Source: Enterovibrio coralii (GTDB lineage: Bacteria > Pseudomonadota > Gammaproteobacteria > Enterobacterales > Vibrionaceae). From it: a stretch of 64,000 bases of DNA. The DNA is taken from positions 248,001 through 312,000 of the forward strand of contig NZ_LNTY01000034.1 of NCBI RefSeq assembly GCF_001559595.1, given 5' to 3'. The translations under genes were made by a program, and so were the position numbers. The notes beneath the pieces were generated by a model. That model was not told where the DNA came from. It saw nothing but the letters and a program-made list of their open reading frames with translations, and made no database searches. Shown here in pieces: positions 18,624-27,813 of the stretch (position 1 is its first letter; each line of letters opens with the position of its first letter).

Positions 18624-20702
18624 TTATGTGTATTCGATAATACGTTGAAACGGAGGTAAGGAATCCAGCAGAGCTTTTCCATAGCGTCGGCTTATGATGC
18701 GCCGGTCAAGCAGCACGACTCTTCCCGAATCATGTTCTTTTCGTAGTAATCTACCCGCTGATTGTACAAGTTTTTTGCTGGCTTCAGGTACTGCAATTTG
18801 TAGAAATGGATTGCCTCCCTTACTTTCAATGTACTCTGCGTGTGCTTCCTCGACAGGGGAGGTTGGAACGGCAAACGGGATCTTCGTAATGATCAGATTG
18901 GTGAGCTGATCGCCCGGTAGATCAAGGCCTTCAGAAAAGCTGCCGGTACCAAACAACACGCTCACTTTGCCACTTTCACAGCATTTTCTGTGTGCGTCCA
19001 AGATCATCGAACGGGAAGACTCCCCTTGCACATGCAGTTCCCAGCCATTCTTTTCGATTTGCGCACGCATCTTGTCCGCGACTTGGTTCATCTGCCAATA
19101 GGAAGAAAAAAGCACAAGACTAGAGGTTTGCCCTTCGAGGTACTCAAAAAGCACATCGGGAAGGATATCTGTGAATTTCTCATCTTGAGGTTCACAAGGC
19201 ATTGCAGGCACAACAAGCCGCGCGTTCTCTTGGTAATTGAACGGTGAAGGCAGCGCAAGAAAGCGCGTGCCGTCATTTTCATCCAAACCAACCTGACGAC
19301 AAAAATAGGTAAAGCTGTTTAGCGCGCGCAGTGTTGCAGAAAGCAACCCCACTCCCGCTGCTTTTGACCAGAGCAGTTGGTCGAGTCGCCAGCCAATCTC
19401 CAGTGGCGAGACATGCACGATCAGATCGCTCTCTCGTTCAGGGCATTGTTCTACCCAACGGGCGAGTGGGGCACCTTTGTCAGAATTAGGTTGAGCCATC
19501 AAGGTCCATACCTTTTCTAAGTTCTCCAAGCGTTGGAGGAAAAAGGCCGATTCCGCCATCACCGGATCAGCAATGCTGCTACGGATTTCGCCGTCTTTTA
19601 AACGTTCCGCGACAAGGTCGTGTAATTTGCCCAGAGATTGATTGGCTTTCTTTGCGGCTTTTTGCAGATCTTTGGCTTCTGCCACCACCGCTTCTGGCAG
19701 TTCACCATTTTCAAAGCGATAAACGCCATCTTTACTCAGTGGCAATTGGCGAAGCATATCTCTGACTGAACGTAGCGAAGGGATAAGTTCTTGAATGCCA
19801 GATTGAAGGCTATCTAAAAATCGGCCGCTTCTTTTTATGTCGCCCGCGTTCGCGATTTTAGAGGCGGATTGATTTAGCTTTTCTAACCAAGCCGATGCGC
19901 CGAGCAAACTCGCAGCGGCGGATGAAAAATCACGCGCGACGATGGGAAGGTGATGAGCCTCGTCAATCATATACAGTGATTGTTCCGGTTCGGGGAGAAT
20001 TACACCGCCACCAAGCTCGAGGTCGGCCATCAGTAAACTGTGGTTGGCAACGATGACATCGGCCTTGTCGAGGTGCTCGCGAGCCTTAGCAAACGGGCAT
20101 TGTCGATGCGCACTTAAACCAGAGTGGCAAGTGTGTTTGTCTGACACTATCGATTGCCAGATATGATCCGGGATTGTTTTTGGCCATGCGTCTCTGTCGC
20201 CATCCCATTTTCCGCGAGACAGCGCACTGTGCATGGTATTGATAAGGTCAATGTCAGACCTTTTAGGTTTTTGTTCAAAAAGTGTCTGCTGGCCAGCCCC
20301 CTCGGCACCTGCCGCAGATGCTAATTTCTCCGCACAACAATAGCGCTGGCGTCCTTTGGCCAACACAAAGCTGAACTCTCGAGGTATAACTCGTCGAAAC
20401 AGAGGCAGATCTTTTTCTACTAACTGCTCTTGTAGCGCAACAGTGGCGGTAGAGACCACCACTTTCTTATTGTTATTAAGCGCAAATGGAATTGCTCCCA
20501 TAAGGTAAGCCATTGACTTACCAATACCTGTGCCTGCTTCAGCTACGATTATCCGGCGCTTTGGGTTGTATTCGCCTGCCAGCGTTTTGGCTATTTCAGC
20601 CACCAAATAGTTCTGTGCCTTCCTTGGTATAAAATTCTGCAATTGCGCTTTCAAATTCTCGTAGCTGCAACGAATGTCTTTCTTTACTGATGGACTAAGC
20701 AT
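18624..20702 (-). CDS. dinG: ATP-dependent DNA helicase DinG
   Basis: An iron-sulfur superfamily 2 helicase (5'-3') that unwinds R-loops, D-loops and G-quadruplexes. Visible are Walker A AEAGTGIGKS, the Fe-S cluster cysteines (YCCAEKL, then CHSGLSAHRQCPF), the DEAH box in MIDEAHHLP, and the C-terminal motifs SGRLLRKEHDSGRVVLLDRR (motif VI region) and LFGTGSFSEGLDLPGD. I use the ATG at 20702 (692 residues); a GTG at 20741 is possible. It leads the operon with yfcA, priC, the deacetylase-like gene and ybaM. I could not find a LexA box. Confidence 0.92.
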   Translation of the reverse strand: MLSPSVKKDIRCSYENLKAQLQNFIPRKAQNYLVAEIAKTLAGEYNPKRRIIVAEAGTGIGKSMAYLMGAIPFALNNNKKVVVSTATVALQEQLVEKDLPLFRRVIPREFSFVLAKGRQRYCCAEKLASAAGAEGAGQQTLFEQKPKRSDIDLINTMHSALSRGKWDGDRDAWPKTIPDHIWQSIVSDKHTCHSGLSAHRQCPFAKAREHLDKADVIVANHSLLMADLELGGGVILPEPEQSLYMIDEAHHLPIVARDFSSAAASLLGASAWLEKLNQSASKIANAGDIKRSGRFLDSLQSGIQELIPSLRSVRDMLRQLPLSKDGVYRFENGELPEAVVAEAKDLQKAAKKANQSLGKLHDLVAERLKDGEIRSSIADPVMAESAFFLQRLENLEKVWTLMAQPNSDKGAPLARWVEQCPERESDLIVHVSPLEIGWRLDQLLWSKAAGVGLLSATLRALNSFTYFCRQVGLDENDGTRFLALPSPFNYQENARLVVPAMPCEPQDEKFTDILPDVLFEYLEGQTSSLVLFSSYWQMNQVADKMRAQIEKNGWELHVQGESSRSMILDAHRKCCESGKVSVLFGTGSFSEGLDLPGDQLTNLIITKIPFAVPTSPVEEAHAEYIESKGGNPFLQIAVPEASKKLVQSAGRLLRKEHDSGRVVLLDRRIISRRYGKALLDSLPPFQRIIEYT

Positions 20703-21219
20703 GTTTGGCACAAAGTATGAGTGAGAGCCGCAGTATATCACGGTTGCAGAATGTGAAAGAGTTCAAGTATTCGCGCATTTATTTTATTTTTTGAGAGTGA
20801 GATCACGATTACTAATTGAACTAATATTAGCTATCACTATGAAATCCAAGGGGAATGCCATCCACTATTTAATCTGGGTATTTGTAGTGAATTATGCTGA
20901 TATTGTGGTTTATTTTGATGTGTGAAAGTTAAATATTCTGGTCGAAATTTGCGTGTAACTTTACAGAAATTTGACAATGGGATTTAAGAATCGTGACCTA
21001 ACTCGAGTGTATTGCGCTATGTTGCTGTCTAGTAACGCATTTTTGTTTTTTTGATGTTGTTTTTTGTTGATTTGACAGATTTTAGATTTCTCTGCACTCT
21101 AAGTTTCGAAGTTAAAGCGTACTTGTTGTGAGGTCGTTGAGGCTTTGTAACGGGTGCAACTATAAAAGGGATCCTGGAACAGGAATTCCAATCTAATAAA
21201 GAAAAGGCAGTGGATTAAC
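20703..21219. other. dinG-porin divergent intergenic region
   Basis: A 517-base, strongly AT-rich spacer with T-tracts near 21044-21070. A plausible porin promoter is TTGAGG at 21137-21142 with TATAAA at 21161-21166 (18-base spacing). A second TTGACA is at 20971-20976 without a good partner. The long T-rich leader is typical of regulated outer-membrane protein genes; ToxR control is possible but no firm ToxR repeat is visible. Confidence 0.4.
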
Positions 21220-22233
21220 ATGAAAAAGACAGTTCTAGCTATGGCAGTTCCAGCTCTGCTGGCTGCTGGTGCAGCACAAGCAAGCGTTAACCTGTATGAC
21301 GCAGACGGCGTAGTAGTGGACATCAGCGGTGCTGCTGAAATTCAATACTACAAAGACTACAGCGAAGACGAAGATGCGTTTCTGCGAATCGATGACGCTG
21401 ACCTAATTCTATCTACAGCTATTGAGGTGACTGATAGCTTGGACGCAGTCGCTGGTATGGGCTTCAAATATGAAGACCAATTCACTGGCAACGTAACAAC
21501 TACTAATGACAACGGTACAGTTCGAAACGACGAACTATGGGTTGGTTTTGCAAGCGACAGTTTCGGTACTATCACTTTTGGTCGCCAACTTCTGATCTCA
21601 GATGATGCCGGCAACCAAAAAGATTACGAACTGGGTTTGGAGCAAATCAACTTTGTCAAAACCGAAGGCGGTCAGGTAATTAAGTGGGTATACGACAACG
21701 GTACGTTTTATGCTGGTGCCAACGTAGATCTGGATCAAGACAAAGCTGACACTACTGATGGTCGTCAAATCACTGGTGGTCGAATTGGTGCTCGTTTTGA
21801 AGGGTTGGATGCACGTGTTTATCTATACGATGCTGAAAACATTTCAGGTGAAGATGTAAGTGGTTTCAACTTTGAAGTTGATTACGCAATCGCTGCTTTT
21901 GATGTGGCTCTGAGCTATGGTCAAGTTGAGTACTCACAGCACGCGAATACTTCTGATAAAACAGACGCAGATGTTTTTGGTATTTCTGGTGGTTACCAGC
22001 TAGATGAAAAAACCTATTTGGCTGTAGGTTACGACATTTTTGACACTGACCCAACAGCTGGTTCTTCTACTTACAACAAGATCGAGTCTAACAGCTTGTA
22101 TGCAAACATCACTTACAAGCTGCACAGCAATGCAAAAGTGTATGCGGAAGTGGGTGTTGCTGACAAAGAAGAAAACGGCGTTGACCAACCACAAGACACT
22201 GGCTATGTACTGGGTATGGAAGTTAAATTCTAA
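21220..22233 (+). CDS. outer-membrane porin, OmpU-like
   Basis: A 337-residue trimeric-porin family protein. The signal peptide MKKTVLAMAVPALLAAGAAQ is cleaved after AQA. The body is a series of amphipathic beta strands with aspartate-rich turns, including the ELWVGFASDSFGTITFGRQL strand pair typical of Gram-negative porins. It ends in phenylalanine (MEVKF), the Bam recognition signal. A strong AT-rich promoter region and a terminator suggest a highly expressed single gene. I cannot say whether it is orthologous to OmpU or a paralogue. Confidence 0.88.
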   Translation: MKKTVLAMAVPALLAAGAAQASVNLYDADGVVVDISGAAEIQYYKDYSEDEDAFLRIDDADLILSTAIEVTDSLDAVAGMGFKYEDQFTGNVTTTNDNGTVRNDELWVGFASDSFGTITFGRQLLISDDAGNQKDYELGLEQINFVKTEGGQVIKWVYDNGTFYAGANVDLDQDKADTTDGRQITGGRIGARFEGLDARVYLYDAENISGEDVSGFNFEVDYAIAAFDVALSYGQVEYSQHANTSDKTDADVFGISGGYQLDEKTYLAVGYDIFDTDPTAGSSTYNKIESNSLYANITYKLHSNAKVYAEVGVADKEENGVDQPQDTGYVLGMEVKF

Positions 22234-22255
22234 GCAATCGCTTATTTAACTTTGC

Positions 22256-22283
22256 AAAGCCGCCTTTGTTGGGCGGCTTTTTG
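22256..22283 (+). terminator. terminator after the porin gene
   Basis: Stem AAAGCCGCC / GGCGGCTTT with a seven-base loop and a T-run, 23 bases after the stop. Confidence 0.9.
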
Positions 22284-22303
22284 TTTCGGGGAGTAAACGA
22301 TAG

Positions 22304-22921
22304 ATGAGAATACTGACTCTTGTTGGACTGTTAAGTATGTCTAGCGTGACTATGTCAGCGGAGTTATCAGCTGAGAATGGTTTAGAGTTTTTAGTTGTTA
22401 ACGGAGACAATGTTAAAAAAATAAGTAGCGAGGGTGATAGGAAGCTAGAACTGAAACCTGGAAGTTATCAGGTTGTCGCCCGCTTTGATGATGAGGTTAA
22501 AAGAGGTTCTAAGAACCGCATTTTCACCTCTAAACCTTATGTTTTTGATATAGAGGTCGAAGATGACGATCTTGCATTGACGGTTCCTGATTTCAGATTT
22601 GAAAGCCAGGCTGATGCGTTCTTTAGAGATCCTGAATGGAAAGTTGAAAACCTGAGTTCTGGCAAAGTTTACACTGTTGAAGGCGAGAAGCTCAGTGGGA
22701 GTGGCTTTGGCTCCTACAGCAATATTGAAGAAGCTGTTGCGAAATATAACCAAGAAAACGGGATTGTCTTTGAAGGTGGTTCACCTCAAGATTTAGAAGA
22801 GCTAGTGGTAGCCATTGATGACAAAGGTAATGTCGATATCAAAGGCGACACAATGACACAACTCAAACTGTGGTATACCAAAGCAACGACTGAAGAGAAG
22901 AAGGCGTTTAAACGTGGATGA
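22304..22921 (+). CDS. YccT/DUF2057-family periplasmic protein
   Basis: A 205-residue secreted protein: the signal peptide runs to about SVTMSAEL. It then carries the DUF2057 pattern of a short beta region (LEFLVVNGDNV, ELKPGSYQVVARFDDEV) and the F.S.P..F.. strand KPYVFDIEVEDDDLALTVP, with a helical C-terminus containing LKLWYTKATTEEKKAFKRG. The function is unknown. GGGAG precedes the ATG. It is followed by a lipoprotein gene 44 bases downstream and may share its transcript. Confidence 0.78.
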   Translation: MRILTLVGLLSMSSVTMSAELSAENGLEFLVVNGDNVKKISSEGDRKLELKPGSYQVVARFDDEVKRGSKNRIFTSKPYVFDIEVEDDDLALTVPDFRFESQADAFFRDPEWKVENLSSGKVYTVEGEKLSGSGFGSYSNIEEAVAKYNQENGIVFEGGSPQDLEELVVAIDDKGNVDIKGDTMTQLKLWYTKATTEEKKAFKRG

Positions 22922-22965
22922 TCGATCAGGATTTTTAAAAGGAATTACCACCTCGGAGGGCGTGT

Positions 22966-23370
22966 ATGCGTGGTGTCGTTGCTGTGTTGTTGTGTTTGGG
23001 TATTGTCGGGTGTCAAAGTTCATTGGCAGATAAGTTACCTGCATCTGATTATCAAGGACACGTCCCCGATGAATTGAATAAAGATCTACTGACTTTCAAT
23101 GATGCGCCCGTTCAATCACTTCGTGGTGAGACTATTCATTATGTCTATGAGGAAGACAAAGCTCTACTGACGATAGTACGCAAGTTGCGCAGTACTAGAT
23201 GGAACTGGGACATGAACAAATCTGATATCTCGGATGATGTGCGTGTATTTACCTGCGAGCAGCTAGGCCCTGCGATAGATCTTGGACTAGGGGTTCGAAC
23301 TTGGTATGCGGGTAGCGGTGGTTTTGTTACGGATGTTGTGCAAGCAGGGGATTGTGATGGCCTCTATTGA
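22966..23370 (+). CDS. orphan lipoprotein
   Basis: A 134-residue protein with an N-terminal hydrophobic stretch and a lipobox ending at Cys16 (LGIVGCQSS), so it should be lipidated and membrane-anchored. The mature part has no motif I recognise; an internal cysteine (VFTCEQLG) and one near the end (QAGDCDGLY) could form a disulfide. A GGAGGG site precedes the ATG. Its end overlaps the convergent DksA-like gene by seven bases. Confidence 0.7.
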   Translation: MRGVVAVLLCLGIVGCQSSLADKLPASDYQGHVPDELNKDLLTFNDAPVQSLRGETIHYVYEEDKALLTIVRKLRSTRWNWDMNKSDISDDVRVFTCEQLGPAIDLGLGVRTWYAGSGGFVTDVVQAGDCDGLY

Positions 23371-23717
23371 GGCCTATCGTGAACATAAAGGCTATGTTCT
23401 CTGCAGCTTGAACAGCGTGGCTCAGCGGCATCTTTTTCTAAATCATGTGCGTCAATTTCTTCTTCGCAGTCTGCACAGAGGCCGAAAAGTCCTGTGTGGA
23501 TTGCACAAATTGCAGCATCAATTTTTTCCAGACGAAGTCCATCTTCATGGAGCTTTTCACTTTCATGGCGGCAAAGCTTAATCAAATGCGCAGTCGGAAC
23601 GTGTGACGTCTCCAACCCCGTTAAACGTATGAGCGCATCTTCAAGCCTGCTGCGAACCTCTTCTTTCTCACTTTCAAGGTTTTGCTGTAGCTGTGCTACC
23701 TTTTTTATATCGAGCAT
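23364..23717 (-). CDS. DksA/TraR-family zinc-finger protein
   Basis: A 117-residue protein with an N-terminal coiled coil (KVAQLQQNLESEKEEVRSRL) and a C-terminal C4 zinc finger (FGLCADCEEEI and PRCSSCREH). This layout fits the DksA/TraR family, whose members bind RNA polymerase through the secondary channel. It is shorter than DksA (about 151 residues) and lacks its acidic coiled-coil-tip signature in an obvious form, so I treat it as a paralogue. An FNR-like box lies 60 bases upstream. Confidence 0.85.
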   Translation of the reverse strand: MLDIKKVAQLQQNLESEKEEVRSRLEDALIRLTGLETSHVPTAHLIKLCRHESEKLHEDGLRLEKIDAAICAIHTGLFGLCADCEEEIDAHDLEKDAAEPRCSSCREHSLYVHDRPQ

Positions 23718-23776
23718 GATGAATGCCTTTGTGCGCTATCAAGTCGGACAGTGTAGTGTTTCTGGCTTGTTGCACA

Positions 23777-23790
23777 CTGATATATATCAA
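23777..23790. promoter_or_regulatory. FNR-like box upstream of the DksA-like gene
   Basis: The sequence CTGATATATATCAA differs at one position from the FNR consensus TTGAT-N4-ATCAA. It lies between the minus-strand DksA-like gene and the plus-strand small peptide/ybaN unit, so either could respond to oxygen. Assignment is inference. Confidence 0.45.
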
Positions 23791-23889
23791 GACAAAGGGG
23801 ATAAACCCTGAGTTTTGTCCGTATTTAGGCTCGAGTGAAACAGGTATAGTGGCTCGCTTAATCGCCAACGTAGGATAAGGAAGTTAACG

Positions 23890-24006
23890 ATGGACACTAA
23901 CTACAAAGACCCATTCAACGCAGTCTACTTCATTGGTATGGTTGCGGTATTATTGATACCAACATTGCCTGCTACTCTCACGTGGATTGGCATGTTGAGC
24001 CGCTAA
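23890..24006 (+). CDS. small membrane peptide, 38 residues
   Basis: A 38-codon frame with AAGGAAG seven bases upstream of an ATG. The product begins MDTNYKDPFNAVYFIG, then has one hydrophobic segment (VAVLLIPTLPATLTWIGML). It lies 19 bases upstream of ybaN on the same strand, suggesting cotranscription. I do not recognise the family. The strong ribosome site, single helix and operon position support a real gene. Confidence 0.65.
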   Translation: MDTNYKDPFNAVYFIGMVAVLLIPTLPATLTWIGMLSR

Positions 24007-24025
24007 TGGTTAATAGGGAGGGAGA

Positions 24026-24424
24026 GTGACGCTTTCACTAAAAAGAATCATGCTATTGAGTGTCGGCTGGATATGCGTCGCGCTCGGTGTCATCGGCATC
24101 TTTCTCCCGCTGTTACCAACAACGCCTTTTATGCTGTTAGCAAGTGCTTGCTTCATGCGTGGCTCTCCTCGCATTGCTAAATGGCTACATGACCACCCTA
24201 AATTCGGCCCCGCCCTCAATAACTGGCATCAACATCGCGCGATCGACAAGAAAATCAAACGTAGAGCGAACATCTGTATCGTTGCGAGTTTTTGCCTCTC
24301 TATCGCTATCGTCCCAGAAATTTGGCAGAAAGTGATGCTGTTGACGATGGCAACGGTACTTTTAATCTGGTTTAACCGTTTGCGTGAAATAGAACCAGTT
24401 GCCCACACCCCAGAAAATACATAA
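24026..24424 (+). CDS. ybaN: YbaN family inner-membrane protein (DUF454)
   Basis: A 132-residue membrane protein with the DUF454 signature GVIGIFLPLLPTTPFMLLAS and CFMRGSPRIAKWLHDHPKFG, then two more hydrophobic segments. The GTG at 24026 has a GGGAGG site directly upstream. The family function is not established. ybaN-apt-dnaX is the E. coli order, which supports the call. Confidence 0.88.
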   Translation: MTLSLKRIMLLSVGWICVALGVIGIFLPLLPTTPFMLLASACFMRGSPRIAKWLHDHPKFGPALNNWHQHRAIDKKIKRRANICIVASFCLSIAIVPEIWQKVMLLTMATVLLIWFNRLREIEPVAHTPENT

Positions 24425-24515
24425 CATGTGCTCTTTGGAGCTTAGGCGGTCCCTTGCTGAGGCTCCATATTCATTCCTGTAGTTTCATTGGAAGCCACAT
24501 TGGTGGTGAGACATT

Positions 24516-25061
24516 ATGAGCCAAGACAAAATCGCATTTATCAAAGACAACATTAAGACCGTTCCTGATTATCCAAAACCAGGCATTATGTTCCGTGATA
24601 TCACGAGCCTGATGGAGAACCCAGCAGCGTACAAAGCAACCATCGACCTGCTGGTGGAAAAATACAGCGGTCAGGGCTTTACTAAGGTTGTTGGCACTGA
24701 ATCTCGTGGCTTCCTGTTTGGTGCGCCGTTGGCACTGGAACTGGGTGTAGGTTTCGTTCCTGTTCGCAAGCCTGGCAAACTGCCACGTGAAGTGATCAGC
24801 GAAAGCTATGCATTGGAGTACGGCGAAGACACGCTGGAAATCCACACTGACGCCATTGTTGAAGGCGACAAAGTACTGGTTGTTGACGACCTGCTCGCAA
24901 CGGGCGGTACGATTGAAGCAACCACCAAACTGATCCGTCGTCTGGGCGGTGAAGTTGAGCATGCTGCTTTCATCATCAACCTGCCAGAAATTGGCGGTGA
25001 AGCGCGCCTGACTGCGCAAGGCATAAATGTTTACTGCCTGTGCGAGTTCGACGGACACTAA
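24516..25061 (+). CDS. apt: adenine phosphoribosyltransferase
   Basis: Salvages adenine to AMP with PRPP. The 181 residues match the family. The PRPP-binding signature is [37 protein letters not shown] and [14 protein letters not shown] are also characteristic. It is followed by a terminator, so it is separate from dnaX although they are neighbours in all gammaproteobacteria that I know. Confidence 0.95.
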   Translation: MSQDKIAFIKDNIKTVPDYPKPGIMFRDITSLMENPAAYKATIDLLVEKYSGQGFTKVVGTESRGFLFGAPLALELGVGFVPVRKPGKLPREVISESYALEYGEDTLEIHTDAIVEGDKVLVVDDLLATGGTIEATTKLIRRLGGEVEHAAFIINLPEIGGEARLTAQGINVYCLCEFDGH

Positions 25062-25086
25062 TTGTTCGTTTAACCCAGAATCTACG

Positions 25087-25119
25087 AAAGAGCGTGATCG
25101 TCAAGATCGCGCTCTTTTT
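25087..25119 (+). terminator. terminator after apt
   Basis: A 13-base stem with one G-T type mismatch (AAAGAGCGTGATC / GATCGCGCTCTTT), a five-base loop and a T-run. Confidence 0.9.
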
Positions 25120-25166
25120 GTCTGTGTGCTAGGATGGCGGCAATAGACAAATAGATTTTATAACGC

Positions 25167-27420
25167 ATGAGTTATCAGGTATTAGCCAGAAAATGGCGCC
25201 CTCACCAGTTCCGTGATGTAGTTGGCCAATCACATGTGCTGACTGCACTGGCCAATGCACTGGATCACAACAGACTTCATCATGCTTACTTGTTCAGTGG
25301 TACGCGTGGCGTGGGTAAAACCACCATCGCCCGTATCTTTGCGAAAGGCCTGAACTGTGAGCAAGGCATTACTTCAACACCTTGTGGTGTTTGTGCCACC
25401 TGCCAAGAAATTGATCAGGGCGTTTTGTTGATCTGTTAGAGATCGATGCGGCGTCTCGCACCAAGGTAGAAGATACCCGAGACTTGCTGGATAACGTTCA
25501 GTACAAGCCCGCTCGCGGCCGTTTTAAAGTCTACCTCATTGACGAAGTCCACATGCTGTCGCGCCATAGCTTCAATGCGTTGCTAAAAACGCTTGAGGAG
25601 CCGCCTGAGTATGTGAAGTTTTTACTTGCTACCACGGATCCGCAAAAGCTGCCGGTGACGATTCTGTCCCGTTGTCTTCAGTTCCATCTGAAACACCTTG
25701 ATGCCACTCAAATCAAAGATCAGCTGCACCATGTTCTTGAACAAGAGCAGGTATCTGCAGAGCCGCGTGCATTGTCACTCATTGCGCGTGCGGCAGAAGG
25801 CAGTATGCGAGATGCGCTGTCTTTGACTGACCAAGCGATTGCTTTAGGTAATGGTGCGGTGGTTGAACAACAAGTCACTGAAATGCTTGGCACCTTGAGC
25901 ACTGATCAAGCGTTGCTTCTTCTTGAAGCACTGTCAGAAGGTCAAGCCGACTTAGTGATGCAGGTCCTTACTCAACTTGCTGAAGTGGGTGTTGAGTGGG
26001 ATGGACTGTTAAAAGAGATTGCTTCTCAGCTGCACCGCGTTGCGATGGCACAGGCGTTGCCTGAATCTGTCGATATGGCACAGCCGGATGCTGAGCGTAT
26101 TGTGCACCTTAGCCAGGTTCTTTCACCTCAAGATGTTCAGCTGTATTACCAAATTGCACTTCAAGGCCGTCAGGATTTGCCGTATGCGCCTGATGGACGT
26201 GCAGGTTTGGAAATGGTGTTGTTGCGTATTCTGGCATTCAAACCGGTCACCTCTGCGCATTACGAGCCATCGGCAGTGAATGTGCCTGCATCAGAACCGC
26301 AAGCCGCGCAGCCGTCTCAGCATTCGCAAGACAAACTGGCATCGCTCAAAGCGCAAGTCGCCTCAGTGCGTTCGGGTCATAGCACTCCGGCTGCTGGGCA
26401 GCAGAATCAACAACAATCGCAACAGCCACAATCGACACAGCAAGCTGCCCCTGTGGTACAGCAACAAGCGGTGCCGCAGCAGTCATATACGCCACAGCCT
26501 CAAGCAACCGAGCAAAGACAAGCTGTTTCGCCTTCTCAGCCAGCGTACGAAGATCCTCAAATGTCTTCGCATATGGCAGCGATGGAGCAGGATGCGATGC
26601 GCGAATATAATAGCGCGCCGATGGATGAGCAGCAGTATCAGCCCGCTCCTGCGCAGCAAGCGTCAGTGGCTTCTCAGGCCGCTCAGCCTCAGCAAGGCTC
26701 TCCTTCGCAAGGTACGGCATCGGGTAGCATTCTCGCAGCACGTAACATGTTGAGAAGTCGCGTTAAGCCAGAGGCCAACCGCCAAAAAAGGGTAGTCCGG
26801 TATCGGCTGGCAGCAGTCCGCTGTCTGTCATCGATCGTATTGCGGCAAAACATAAGCCTGCTGATCCGGCCACGTTCCAGACCCTGCCTGAGCAAAATGC
26901 AGCAGTCAAAGATGACGCGTATCGTTGGACGCCATCGCAACAAGCTATCGATGTGAAACCGGTAACGGTGACACCAGAGAAAATTAAAAAGGCGTTAGAG
27001 CACGAGCGCACGCCAGAAATGCGTGAAAAGCTGGAACGTGAATCAATCGAGCAAGACGAGTGGTGCCGCATTGCGAATGCACTTGATGCGCCGCGTCTGG
27101 TTAAACAGATGGCACTGAATGCATCGATGGAAAGCGAAGGTGATAGCATCAGCTTGACACTTCGAGACGCACAAAAACACCTAAATACAGAGCAAGCGCA
27201 AGGCAAGCTGCGTGATGCGCTTAGTCATCAACTGGGACGTCCAGTCACGCTGTCTATTGTGCTTGGTGATACAGGGATAACGCCACTAGAATGGCGAGAT
27301 AAGCTGTACACAGAAAAACTGACTCAGGCCAGCCAGAGCCTGAATGAAGATCCTCATGTTCTGTTCATCCGTCAGCGTTTTGCTGCCGAAATTGATGAAG
27401 AGAGCATTCGACCGATTTAA
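25167..27420 (+). CDS. dnaX: DNA polymerase III tau/gamma subunit DnaX (two frame breaks in this sequence)
   Basis: The clamp-loader ATPase of the replisome. Frame 25167-25439 carries VLARKWRPHQFRDVVGQ, the Walker A FSGTRGVGKTT and the zinc cysteines CGVCATCQ. Frame 25484-26790 carries LIDEVHMLSR and the sensor-1 and lid domains, then a Gln/Ala/Pro-rich linker. The C-terminal tau-specific domain, with ALEHERTPEMREKLERESIE, is in a third frame up to 27420. One missing C near 25421 (GGCCGTTTTGTT read as GGCGTTTTGTT) and one missing A in the A-run at 26784-26789 explain both breaks. Corrected length is about 751 residues. The second break falls in the programmed-frameshift heptamer. The gene is normally essential, so the breaks are probably errors. 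Confidence 0.92.
26770..26796 (+). promoter_or_regulatory. dnaX: programmed -1 frameshift cassette in dnaX
   Basis: An SD-like AGAGG at 26770-26774 lies nine bases upstream of the A-run. With one A restored the tau frame reads C-A-AAA-AAG-GGT-AGT, a classic A-AAA-AAG slip site. After slipping, the ribosome reads AAA-AAA-GGG-TAG and stops, giving the shorter gamma protein. This matches the arrangement in E. coli dnaX. As deposited, the run has only six A residues, so the frames behave differently: zero frame continues for about 55 codons and a -1 slip yields tau. Confidence 0.7.
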
Positions 27421-27431
27421 ACCACGTGATG

Positions 27432-27455
27432 CTGCTTACACGTAAACGTAAGCAG
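27432..27455 (+). repeat. hairpin between dnaX and ybaB
   Basis: Arms CTGCTTAC and GTAAGCAG are perfectly complementary around an eight-base loop. No T-run follows, so it is not a terminator; it may affect mRNA processing or stability. Confidence 0.45.
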
Positions 27456-27481
27456 TTCCAGACAATAAAAGAGAGATTGAT

Positions 27482-27811
27482 ATGTTTGGTAAAGGCGGAA
27501 TGGGTAACCTGATGAAGCAGGCGCAGCAAATGCAAGAGCGCATGCAGAAAATGCAGGAAGAGATCGCGAACATGGAAGTAACCGGTGAATCGGGTGCTGG
27601 CCTTGTAAAAGTCACCCTGACTGGTAGCCACAGTGTTCGTCGCGTTGAAATCGACGAAAGCCTGATGGAAGACGAAAAAGACATGCTGGAAGATCTGATT
27701 GCAGCAGCCTTCAACGACGCAGCTCGTCGCATTGAAGAAGCGCAAAAAGAGAAAATGGCCTCTGTTACTGGCGGTATGCAACTACCGCCAGGCATGAAAA
27801 TGCCATTCTAA
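27482..27811 (+). CDS. ybaB: nucleoid-associated protein YbaB/EbfC
   Basis: A 109-residue dimeric DNA-binding protein, helical at both ends ([20 protein letters not shown]) with a central beta region ([15 protein letters not shown]) and the terminal LPPGMKMPF. It precedes recR by two bases, the conserved arrangement dnaX-ybaB-recR. It has an AGAGAG site before the ATG. Confidence 0.95.
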   Translation: MFGKGGMGNLMKQAQQMQERMQKMQEEIANMEVTGESGAGLVKVTLTGSHSVRRVEIDESLMEDEKDMLEDLIAAAFNDAARRIEEAQKEKMASVTGGMQLPPGMKMPF

Positions 27812-27813
27812 GA

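Noticed and set aside
20703..21219. Firm ToxR binding repeats at the porin promoter
   Set aside because: The region is so AT-rich that loose TNAAA-type matches occur by chance, and no pair had convincing spacing.
23288..23310. tRNA-like GGTTCGAA motif
   Set aside because: It lies in the lipoprotein gene and has no acceptor or anticodon stem. No tRNA could be folded anywhere in the window, including near asnB where enterobacteria have a cluster.
26790..26956. Alternative DnaX C-terminus in the zero frame as a genuine isoform
   Set aside because: The Arg/Leu/Ser-rich tail is unlike any DnaX, whereas the tau domain continues perfectly in the other frame.
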